Assembly (NCBI GenBank): GCA_037176905.1
Contig: JBBBWG010004447.1
Location: forward strand, 29,677 to 93,676
DNA length: 64,000 bases
Direction: 5' to 3'
Source of the DNA: Azolla pinnata
Lineage: Eukaryota > Streptophyta > Polypodiopsida > Salviniales > Salviniaceae
Of the stretch, positions 11,018 to 20,915 are shown one piece after another. Made by a program: the position numbers and the translations under genes. Each line of letters begins with the position of its first letter. Positions within the stretch are counted from its first letter, which is position 1. The notes beneath the pieces are model-generated. The model saw only the letters and a list, made by a program, of their open reading frames with translations. It had not been told where the DNA came from and did no database searches.

Positions 11018-11455
11018 GCCCATTTGCTTGCACTGTGGAGGTTAAAGAAAATCGGCATCGATCTTCTCTTTGCCATTTGCTTGCGCTGTGGAGGTTAAAG
11101 AAAATCGGCATCGATCTTCTCTTTGCCATTTGCTTGCGCTGTGGAGGTTAAAAGAAAATCGGCATCGAATCTTCTCTTTGCCATTTGCTCGCGCTGTGGA
11201 GGTTAAAACAAAATCGGCATCGATCTTCTCTTTGCCATTTGCTCGTGCTGTGGAGGTTAAAACAAAATCGGCATCGTTCTTCTCTTTGCCATTTGCTCGC
11301 GTTGTGGAGGTTAAAAAAAAGTCGGCATCGATCTTCTCTTTGCCATTTGCTCGCGCTGTGGAGGTTAAAACAAAATCGGCATCGATCTCTCGATTCTGCT
11401 TCTGAATACACATCTCTTTGCCATTTGCTTGCGCTGTGGAGGTTGAAAATCGGCA
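11018..11455 (+). repeat. 54-bp tandem repeat, about 8 copies, downstream of PPR gene
   Basis: Units of about 54 bases follow the pattern ttctctttgccatttgctcg / cgctgtggaggttaaaacaa / aatcggcatcgatc, with small variants. Seven copies are contiguous and the eighth is offset by an extra patch at about 11388-11415. The array begins about 90 bases after the PPR stop codon, so it is likely in the 3' UTR. Unit length is a multiple of three and long frames are open on both strands, but these translate only the repeat. Confidence 0.95.
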
Positions 11456-11459
11456 TCAA

Positions 11460-14150
11460 TCTTTCGACTCCGAATCTGCATGCAACAAGAGGGTAAAGAA
11501 TTATATATGTGCCTCTTCCAAGGGGCCATTTTGCTGATTTTGCTTATACTGGGACACTCGATCATAACCATATCTTTGATGGGATCGATGTACTGAGCTC
11601 TCACCACCGTCGAATCAAAACCAACTGAAAAAACTGAATTGGAATGCTTCCAGCTAATGATGCCCAAAAGTTTGTGTTGTAGCATAACTGTCATCCGATG
11701 TACATTAACATTAACTACTCGGCATTTTGCCTTTGTACTTTGATGCACTCCTCTTTGGTTTCACTGGCCTCCTTTGGAGCTTGCTTACCATCTTTTAAAT
11801 GTGCACCAAGCTTTGGTGATGACCTTACAAATTCAGGGAAAGATGATTGATGATCATATCAATTTGAATGATATGTATGTACAGACGTTTGAATCATATG
11901 ATGATTGGAGGAATCATATCAATCATATTCATACACATGAAACGAAGCATAATTGGGCGAAAAACAAAACCAGCCTATTCTCTCAACGACCAAATTTCTA
12001 GTGATAAAAGGAGAGTAATGATAGTGTAAACAAAAAGGAAAACAGAGAGGTATGTCCATAATACCTTTTCTTCAAACCAACGACCAAAAACTGAAAGCAC
12101 AAAGCCACGTTCTAGAGATAATGTTATTCTCTGAGATGTTGCTATGATATGAGGGTAGTAATTTGAAGAAAATTTCTAGAGTTCCTTGTTCAGCTGATTA
12201 TTTGAACTATCTTAGAATTAATTGAAGGCATTGCTTTAATTGTTATTTTGACTTGTTTTCTAACTAAGTATTACCCCTCTGCTAGTGTTTCTATCATATC
12301 GCTTTTACTGTAAACGTTGCTATTTGCACATAAAAACCATCCATCATCAGACAATAGGATCGAAAATAGAATATAACACTGGCACCTTTTGATATTGCTT
12401 CCACAATCACCTTCTTAATGACTATCACCTTCTATATTTAACCAAAGGAAATAAGAGAGATAGCTTTTGGTATATAAGCTTAATGAGATCAAATTTTCCC
12501 GCACTTCGTGTAAGAAAGCCTTTCATTTGCCAAGGGTTTACGGTGAATTTCTAATAGCTAATGCCAACCTAACATAAATATTCCACCATTAGCTATTAGA
12601 AAATCAAGATAACAAACTAATATTAACAACATTTTCCTAGCATACAAAACAAAGGTGTTATGTCGTTGATCTGGTTTCCTTTCAAAAGTTATAACACACT
12701 GTTAGATTTTTCAGATATACCCAATCATGCATATTGTCTTGTTGAACCGTTTTCTCTAGAACGACTCTTTATAAGGCAAGTTATTGATATTCAAAGCGGA
12801 GTATGTGTGCTTTTTATTTTATTCTGCTCAAATCTCTTTTCTTGCAAGAGGCCCAAGGCACCAAGAAGATCAATATCCATTTTGTAGAGCTCTTTAAAAC
12901 AATTTTTTTTTACCACATTTGTAATTAGGTCTCACTGACCAGCATTACAAGCTGGTACAAATCCGGGATAAATAACATGAATTAACTTCTACACTTCCAC
13001 ATGCTTTTTATGTTGCTCTTCAAGACCCCTAAACATCTTGCTCAAAAATAACGGCAAACCTGTCTACAATTGGTTACTGTTGTTTCCCCTTAAATCAGTT
13101 CCATTTTCATTCAGGAAATCCTTCAAATCCTTCCTGCAAGCTCCACCATTGGTGCAAGAAGTTGGAAGTTCCAACTTCTTTTTTCAGACAACTCTTTATT
13201 GTTGGTTGAGTTGCATCCCAAACCTAACTTTCTGTTCTGCACCGACCACCTAGCGATTCAGCTACAAACATTTAAAAACACACATGTAATGAAACTCCAA
13301 AAAGACCATCAAACATAAACTTTCATATTCTTCAATTGAGGCAAAGATCCCAATACCTGAGGCGAGCAAAAACTTACTTCTGCACAAACATGCGGAAGTC
13401 TTTGCCTCGAACAAAACCATTTAAACAACCTGAAAATCATAACATAATAATCCAAAAGGCTTAAAACCAGGCATGTAAGGAATGCATGCTTAACACCCCA
13501 TCGTCAATAAAAATATGTGTGTGTGTTTATCTACTTAACAAACAGGTATATGTACGTCCATGATGGAAAATAAAGTAGTCTCCTTAATGCATTGCAAAAA
13601 GTAGGAAAGATGCCTTACCATGACCATGAAGATGCTGTAACCAGTGTAGATATGTTGAAGTGACGCTACCTCGATTGATACATATCTTCAAGGTCTTCTT
13701 GGCAAGTGCATCTTTCAGTCACTATTTATAGCATTTGAATTGATTTGTTCTTCACAAATGTCCATACCAGCTCAGAAATCTACCCACTTGTCCAGTGTGA
13801 TCAAATTTCACCAAGGTTGTGATTCTTTACATTTTACACTCTTCGCCGTGTTTCGGGCTCAGTTGTAATAGACTGAAAGCCTTACAATTTCATGCCCATA
13901 GCCGATGGTTGTGTCCTTGTATCATCATCTATACCATATAAAATATCGAAGGAAAGGCCTTTTTCATACACAGATCAACTAAGGAAAATCATCCAATTCT
14001 CCTCTCAATAAATCCGATGCCAACTTACCTCCACTCTTTGAGGCCTTGACATCAAAGCTAGCAATCTGAATGTTTTTTTTGCAATTCCATCTGGCCTTCT
14101 CCTTTGATGACTGATATGGATGGGTCCCTCTTTTGCTCAGCTATCATGAC
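11460..14150. other. Intergenic, no gene recognised
   Basis: About 2.7 kb of AT-rich DNA between the two convergent PPR genes. A 127-residue minus frame (11365-11748) runs into the 54-bp repeat and matches nothing known to me. Other frames are short and lack compositional or motif support. It may hold 3' UTRs of both genes; no tRNA or transposon domain was seen. Confidence 0.5.
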
Positions 14151-14151
14151 T

Positions 14152-15984
14152 TTACTTGGATGCAACAAACTTCACGTTCTCTTTCATGCTAGCTTGCGCA
14201 TATATATTTTCCATAAGGGCATAAGTCAGGGCGTCATTGATATCAATCCTTATCGCATTTTCAAATGCCAGCTTCCCGAGTTCCACATTTCCCCATTTGC
14301 TGCATGCACTCAACAGCGCATGCCAAAGAGGAAGATAATCACAAGAAGGCATTTTCTTAATCATCTCCATCGCCTTGTCAAAGCATCCAATGCGAGCAAA
14401 TGAGTTAACCATGCACGTATAGTGGTGCCAGTTCGGTTTCACACCATATTTGCTGGTCATGCTCGAGAAGTGCTGTTCAGCTTCATGTAAGAGCCCAGAC
14501 AGACTGCATGCATTGAGCACCGAAATGAAGGTCACCTCATCTGGAGACAGGCCTTTCCACAGCATCTCTTTAAAGCATTTCAAGGCCTCCACACTCAGCC
14601 CTTGTTGAGAATATCCCATGATGAGAGCATTCCAAAGAGCTACGTCCAATAAAAGCTGCCCATCAAGCACGTTTCGGGCTTTCTCAAGCATACCACATTT
14701 AGCATACATATCGATCAGTGCAGTTCCAAGCACCACATTCTCACGCAATGAATCTCCAAAACTATTGATCATTTCGTTGTGGATTTGCTGGCCCTTGTCG
14801 ACCATGCCAACGCTCCCACATGCCTTTAGAATGCAAGCAAACGTAACCATATCTCCGCAGATACCACGGTTCCGCATTTGATCTAGACATCTTAGTGCTT
14901 CTTCACCTTTTTCTTGTTGGACATAACCAGCGATGAGGGCGGTCCAGGAGACCACATTTTGAACATCAACTAATTCATCAAAAATTTCTTGTGCTTTCTC
15001 TACTGCACCACATTTTGCATACATGTCCACCAATGCACTCACTAGCACGACACTCCCATCTAGAAACCCCCTCCTCATACTCTCATCATGGATTTCTTTA
15101 CCATCCTTGATCCTACCCATGTATCCATACACTTTCAGCATGCAAGTTAGCGTAACTGCATCAGGAAGGACACCATCTCTTTGCATCTGTCGATAGCACT
15201 CTTCAGCTTTTTCACCTTGCTCTTGTTGAGCGTACTCCGCTATGAGCACATTCCATGAGACAGCATTCCGAAGAGGGAGCTCATCTAGTAATTTCCGAGC
15301 TCTTGCAAGCATACCGCATTTGGCATACATGCCCAGCAGAGCCGTGCAGAGGATGATGTTCTCAGAAGGGAGGAACTCCGCACTGAAGAGGATTCTGGTG
15401 TGGATCTCTTCACCTATCGCAACAGCACCGACACATGAACAAGCTTTCAATATGCAAGTGAAAGTGACCACATCTGGAGGAATACCCTCTCTTTGAATTT
15501 CATGGAAACACGCAATCGATTCGTGACCTTTGCCTTGTTGGGCATAGCCACCAATCAATGTGTTCCACGCTACCACATCGCGGGCAGTCACCCAGCCAAG
15601 CACGTTCCTCGCCTTCTCGAGCATACCACATTTCACATACATATCCACCAATGAAGTGCCAAGGACGTGATCGTTCTCGAGCAACTTCCTTCTGGCGATC
15701 TCCCGGTGGATCTGCGAACCCATCTCCGCATCCATGACATTCCCACAAGCTTTCAAGGCGGAAGAGAACGTGACAGGGCCCGGAGAGATACCTTCGAGCT
15801 GCATAAGCTGGAAGCAGTGGAGGGCTTCATGGGCTTTGCCATGGCGGACATACCCGGAGATCAAAGCGTTCCAGGAGACCACATCGCGGAGGGGAAGCTC
15901 GTCAAGGAGTCGATGGGCATCTGCAAGCGATCCTTGCTTAGCGAGCAGGCTGATGAGGGTGTTGCTCCTGTGAAGGCCAGCCAT
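14152..15984 (-). CDS. PLS-type pentatricopeptide repeat (PPR) protein, short E-type end
   Basis: An intronless 610-residue PPR protein. The ATG at 15984 is chosen because the longer frame starts only at a GTG right after an in-frame TGA. About 14-16 PLS-type motifs run from residue 6 to the end: VVSWNALISGYVRHG, LVDMYVKCGMLEKA, VVAWNTLIGGYAQQG, LLGMYAKCGML, AVSWNVLIAEYAQQ, LVDMYAKCGAVEKA, VVSWTALIAGYVQQ, LIDMYAKCGMLEKA and LLDVALWNALIMGYSQQG. The C-terminus has an E1-like motif (NDALTYALMENIYAQA) and stops soon after, without E+ or DYW. Such proteins usually act in mitochondria or plastids on RNA editing or splicing, with DYW proteins supplied in trans. Unusually, the first motif starts at once with no transit peptide, so an upstream coding exon may be missing from this model. 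A telomere-like array begins about 57 bases upstream of the ATG. Confidence 0.9.
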   Translation of the reverse strand: MAGLHRSNTLISLLAKQGSLADAHRLLDELPLRDVVSWNALISGYVRHGKAHEALHCFQLMQLEGISPGPVTFSSALKACGNVMDAEMGSQIHREIARRKLLENDHVLGTSLVDMYVKCGMLEKARNVLGWVTARDVVAWNTLIGGYAQQGKGHESIACFHEIQREGIPPDVVTFTCILKACSCVGAVAIGEEIHTRILFSAEFLPSENIILCTALLGMYAKCGMLARARKLLDELPLRNAVSWNVLIAEYAQQEQGEKAEECYRQMQRDGVLPDAVTLTCMLKVYGYMGRIKDGKEIHDESMRRGFLDGSVVLVSALVDMYAKCGAVEKAQEIFDELVDVQNVVSWTALIAGYVQQEKGEEALRCLDQMRNRGICGDMVTFACILKACGSVGMVDKGQQIHNEMINSFGDSLRENVVLGTALIDMYAKCGMLEKARNVLDGQLLLDVALWNALIMGYSQQGLSVEALKCFKEMLWKGLSPDEVTFISVLNACSLSGLLHEAEQHFSSMTSKYGVKPNWHHYTCMVNSFARIGCFDKAMEMIKKMPSCDYLPLWHALLSACSKWGNVELGKLAFENAIRIDINDALTYALMENIYAQASMKENVKFVASK

Positions 15985-16040
15985 GGCTTTCTTCCTCTTC
16001 TGCACTCATGGCTTCTGGGTGAATGCTACAGTCTCTGTGC

Positions 16041-16368
16041 AAAACCCTAAAACCCTCAAACCCTCAAACCCTAAACCCTAAAACCTAAAACCCTAAAATC
16101 CTAAACCTTTAAAACCCTAAACCCTAAAACCTAAAACCCTCAAACCCTAAAGCCTTAAAACCCTAAACCCTTAAAACCCTCAAACCCTCAAACCCTAAAA
16201 CCCTAAAACCCTTAAACGCTTAAAACCCTAAAACTCCTAAACCCCCAAACCCTAAAACCCTATTCCCTAAAATCCTAAAACCTTAAAACCCTAAAACCCT
16301 TAACCCTTAAAATCCTAAACCCCTAAACCCCTAAAACCCTAAAACCTTGAACTCCTAAAACCTTAAAA
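16041..16368. repeat. Interstitial telomere-like array (CCCTAAA type, degenerate)
   Basis: Dozens of ccctaaa, ccctaaaa, ccctcaaa and cccttaaa words in a row; on the - strand this is TTTAGGG, the usual plant telomere unit. It starts about 57 bases upstream of the minus-strand PPR start codon, so it probably lies in that gene's promoter or 5' leader. Unit lengths vary from 6 to 9, so it is decayed and not a live telomere. Confidence 0.95.
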
Positions 16369-16995
16369 CCTAAGCTTGTGACTAAGAACATCTTTAAACC
16401 TTAAAACCCCGACAGTGTGACTAAGAATACCCTAAAACCCTAAGCTTGTGACTGAGAACATCTTTAAACCCTAAAAACCCTACTTACGCCCTGAACCCTC
16501 AAATTGTAACTAAGAACATCCTTAAACCATAAACCCTTGTTTAAACTCTAAACCCTCATATTGTCACTGGGAATACCCTAAGATTGTGACTAATAATATA
16601 TTTTTCTTCTTCTTTCCAAATAGAATGACTAAAAATATCATTAAACCTTGAACCCTTAGATTGTCACTATGAACACCCAAAGTTTGTGACTAGGAACATC
16701 TTTAAACCCTAAAACACAGCTTAAACCTTAAACCCTCATACTGTGACAAAAATTATATTTCAACATTCCACTCTCTAAGTTTGAGTAAGATTTTGTTTAA
16801 ACCCTAAAACCCTAATAGTGTGAGTAAGAATACCCTAAAGTTTAAACCCCAAACCCTAGGAATCTGAGCAAGAGCATGTTTAAACCTAAATCACGTAACC
16901 CTCAACACTAGGATTATTAGAAAGAGCATGTATAAACCTAAACCATGCGCATTGGAGTAAGAGTTTAAACCCTAAGCCTAGTCATTGGGAAAGGT
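16369..16995. repeat. Decayed telomere-like repeat alternating with a TTGTGACTAAGAACATC word
   Basis: Telomere-like words (aaaccctaaa) continue but are now separated every 60-90 bases by variants of ttgtgactaagaacatcttt. Examples are near 16375, 16449, 16505, 16580 and 16684; weaker versions run on to about 16980. This looks like a compound satellite that arose from the array to the left and then diverged. Confidence 0.75.
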
Positions 16996-17009
16996 ATGCG
17001 CTTTCTTCG

Positions 17010-18014
17010 ACGTTTTTAAAGATATTTTGGAAGAGATTAATATGAAAAGATTGGTGGTCACGAAAGGTTAGAATTTTTGTGTGACAATTAGAACATCAAG
17101 CTTTGTCAACATGTAATTGGTTAGGATGTCAAAATGTCTTTAAACGTATAAAACATGTGACTCACAATTGGAAACCCTTAAGCATATGTTATGGGATTGT
17201 GCACCTATCGAGTAAGTTGTACTCCATCTATTTTCTTACTTGCCTAATAATATAATTTTTTTGAAGGGAATGGTGGCATGAAATTTTTTTTACATGGATA
17301 AGAGATTTTTTATGATGTCGAGCCGCCTTGAAAAACATATATGTTTATCAATCAAAGATGTTAGAGAGTGGTTTAATACATGTAAAATGATTGGATTGGA
17401 AATGAGAGAAAAGTATGTAGAGAGAGATCCTTAACGAGAAGTTATTTCCGTTAATATTGAGTTATAATGTGTCATGATTTTTTTTAAGTCAACAAGTTAC
17501 CCCACTTGAGATCGCGTGAAATATATGGCTTATATTTGTTTATCTACTTAGGGCAACATTTGATGTATTTACAAGGAGTTCTAATGAAATACATGAAAAG
17601 ATAATGGAGTTCATTTTACTGTGGAGGATAATGTCTTTTTTTATCTTTTTCATGATAAACTATTGTGAATATACAATACATCAATTTGGCTTTTTCCATT
17701 ACCAATTACTTAAAGCGAGTAGTACAAGAAACAAAATGAGATGTGTTATTATTGCTTCAAGAAAAGCTGATCTCATATTAAAGGCATAATAAATTATATT
17801 TTATGTCATAAAAGTTTGTGAGATAATATGTGTAATGGATATACACTATGCATTGTTATGAGTGATTTCTAGGAGGCTATGTAAACTTTATTATAAATTT
17901 TTTATGGGCTTTAAACATTGACTAGAGGTGGCGCGCCTTTGTAAATAATGTATTGTATGCCTTTTCAACAATCCTTTTGTTCACCAATTGAAGAATTTTC
18001 TCTTGAAAGAAAAA
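17010..18014 (+). mobile_element. Probable LINE 3' remnant
   Basis: The + strand reads the cysteine/histidine end typical of plant non-LTR reverse transcriptase ORFs (zf-RVT): CDSQLETLKHMLWDCAPIE near 17158-17214. Further coding-like text (VREWFNTCKMIGLEMR, near 17363-17410) follows, then AT-rich DNA with ctttgtaaataatgtattg and a short A-rich tail near 18008. The piece is 5'-truncated, as is usual for LINEs, and carries internal stops and frame shifts. The right boundary is a guess. Confidence 0.45.
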
Positions 18015-20155
18015 ACCAATAGTCAATGTAGTTAGTCAACAAATTTCTAAGCAATGTTCACTTATCTGTCTAACAATACAATTAGATTGATTTTCAAGTC
18101 TAGCTCGTATCTCAATATTTTAACACCACTTAGCCTTGCATGAAAGTGGATGTTAGCTTCTTAGTTGCCTATGTAAACTAAAATTGTTAGAAGGTATGGG
18201 AGGAATAGAAAAGATGAATGTATTCAATATAAAAGATAATAGTAGTTATGCATAATTTGTGGAATTGCGGAATCGTACTAGGTCAATATAAGCATTGTTC
18301 AAAATACAAGACCACACTCATTCACTCGTAAAAAGACCCAAGACACAAGTGCGTAAAAGATAGCTCTATTGCACTTATTACATATAATATTCGACACATT
18401 CTACAACTAGCCTCTTGAGCTTTATTAAAGCCTTGTTTCTTATATACAAATTTTTTGATGTGGTACCCTATCGTACAAACTCGTACCTCTTCATGTTTGT
18501 GCCTATGGTATTAGTATATGTCACTATAGTTTTCTTATGTGCTACTTTGGCTACATACTACTATGATGACATTCTAATATAATAATTTACATACAACAAC
18601 AAATTTTTAAAAAGTTTGGACCTTTATGTACACTTTACATATAATTGTGGATTCCCAAAAAAAAAACATTTTTAAATTGTTAAAATAGTTAATGCAATTA
18701 GTTTTTACCCCCAAATTTTTGGGTTAATAATGTCTTTAATCTCTCCATCTTCAAACTTTATAATTAAAAAAAGAAGTTAGATCAACCTAAAAAATCTTGA
18801 ATAGTGATGAGAGATGGACCCTCATATCCATTAATGTCTTGTACTAGCACTCACATAAACGAAGTCTCAATCAATATGCCCCTTAAAGAGATAGATTCCT
18901 ATCATTTTCACATAATTATTTCATGTAAAAGAATTTTCAAAAAACATTAAGATGCTATTAAATGTCTTTAATTTATGTTCTATTTTGTAGTGTGAATTAA
19001 TAATATCTAAACGAAATTACCATGAGACAATATAAAACTACAATATGTCAATGGACTTGTTATGTGGGGTATATGAAAAGTTAAATGCTTGCGAGTATTA
19101 TAAGGAATTATAGAGCCACTTGTAAAAACAATAAAGATAATTTGGTTGGAATTAGTTGTGCATACTTTAAAGGGACAATGGGATAATTTCCATGAAACTT
19201 TAAAAAGATTGACAAACTTAAGACCAAGGTTTCGACAAACTTGGGATGACCTTCGTGTATATAACTATTGTCATAAAGAGGTTAAATTACCCCCATTATT
19301 TTTGTTCTCGTCGTCAGAGGATGGATGACACTTTGTGGATTGTGTACTTGTTCAAGTGTAACGTTATAATTTGTACTTAGCCTCTGGGCATTTTTAATAC
19401 TAAGTTAAAGAAAATTGAAAAACAAAACCAACAATAAAACTATTAACATCATTATGTGTACACATGAAATGATACCATATTCATTTATCATGTGTGTTTA
19501 GGAGTTAATGAATATTATAAGATAACTTATGCCCTCAGGCTATTTGTCTAAATAGCATAAAGAGCAAGAGCCTCGACCGGTTAGTATAATGTTCCTACAA
19601 TCGATATGAAAAAGTTGTTGGTTCATTAGATATAGATCTTGTTTGTGCCTTTCTATCGTTCCCTCTATCTAGCTTCCTGCTATCTCGACCCGCAATGCCA
19701 CATTCTTATCTTCTAATTATGCATCATCAAGTGTTGCAGCATGTACCGATCGATTTGCAAGGACACATTGTAGCAATACTGCCAGCATCATTATCGACCG
19801 TGAAGCTTCCATGGGGTGACCCATTTGTTGTCGCGATTCTTTCATTTCATTCACGTCAAAGCTGTTAGCAAGTGCTCTTGCTGCTCCTACTGATCACCCA
19901 TCCATCATCTTCAAGCCTGCCTCGCGAAAGCCAGCAGACAGGAAAAACTGAAAACTGAGCACGGGAGCTGCAAGCATCAGCAACTCAGCCGCCACCACTC
20001 GTCAAAGACAACTATAGCATCAGCGGCGAATCCTTGTCGCGCGGATCGACGAAGCAATAACACAATAAAACACGACGAGTCGCATGGGAATCGCAAGGAA
20101 TCTATCTGCCGCGGCTGCTGTCACCCAACAGGCGCGGTGAACCGTATCCACACAA
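18015..20155. other. AT-rich intergenic, no gene recognised
   Basis: Mostly very AT-rich with scattered short frames. A 60-residue frame at 19146-19328 (LKGQWDNFHETLKRL) is faintly like a copia gag (UBN2) segment, which would make it another retroelement scrap; support is weak. GC content rises after about 19650 towards the LD promoter. Confidence 0.4.
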
Positions 20156-20340
20156 CGGAATCGCAAGGAATCCGTCTATCTATCCACCTAAACAGAATCG
20201 CTAGGAATCGGTCTATCTATCCATCTAAACGGAATCACAAGGAATCCGTCTATCTATCCATCTAAAGAGAATCGCAAGGAATCAGTCTATCTATCCATCT
20301 AAACGGAATCACAAGGAATCTGTCTATCTATCCATCTGGC
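20156..20340. repeat. 37-bp tandem repeat, 5 copies
   Basis: Five units of the form cggaatcgcaaggaatccgt + ctatctatccatctaaa, with alternating variants (cgg/cag/gag at the start, tcg/tca inside). A partial earlier copy lies near 20087. The array is about 580-760 bases upstream of the LD start codon. Confidence 0.93.
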
Positions 20341-20915
20341 TCTGCACACATGCAGTTTAACCGGGCCCAATCGGCCTCGCGATGTGGCGGGGTTTCTGTA
20401 AAAAAAAACCCAGATCACCCCCAGATCACCCCCAGATCACCCCCAGATCTCTCAATCAGTCTTAGATCAGATCAGATGAGATCAGACGAGATGAGATGAG
20501 ATGAGATCAGATCAAGGGGAGCTGTTTACAGATCCCAGAAGCTCTGCTGTGTGATCTCTGTTGGTTTTGTCCGCCCAAAAACGCCCCAAGTGTGAAACCA
20601 AACTCGTCTCCCTCTTCTCAGAAACACACGAAGAAGAAGAAGAAGAAGAAGAAGAAGACGAAGAAGAAGAAGAAGAAGAAGAAAGAAGACGAAGAAGAAG
20701 GAGCAGGGGAACTCAGACGGAGGAGCTCGCGCGATCTGCTAACGCGGGAAGATTCCTGCACAGGGAAGCACTCCCATCGCCATCGCCATCGCTTCATCAA
20801 TGGTCGCCCCCCGCACTACATCCCTTCGCTTCTAGCTTTCATATCATCATACTCCTCCCCCCCCCCTCTTCCTCTCCATCTCTCTCCCCGCCTCCAATCC
20901 TATTCAGAGACAGAT
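20341..20915 (+). promoter_or_regulatory. Upstream region and 5' leader of LD homologue
   Basis: Contains four spaced agatcaccccc-type copies (about 20412-20452), a run of agatgagatcagatgag words (20463-20515), and a GAA-rich purine stretch (20630-20702) that probably lies in the 5' leader. The reading frame of LD stays open upstream to 20592, but only from a GTG, so the ATG at 20916 is taken as the start. No clear TATA box was seen. Confidence 0.5.

Noticed and set aside
11042-11496. Overlapping 100-123-residue frames on both strands
   Set aside because: They translate the 54-bp satellite only.
20592-20915. N-terminal extension of LD with Lys and Arg runs
   Set aside because: The open frame begins at a GTG and is made of the GAA purine repeat; the ATG at 20916 is the first in-frame ATG.
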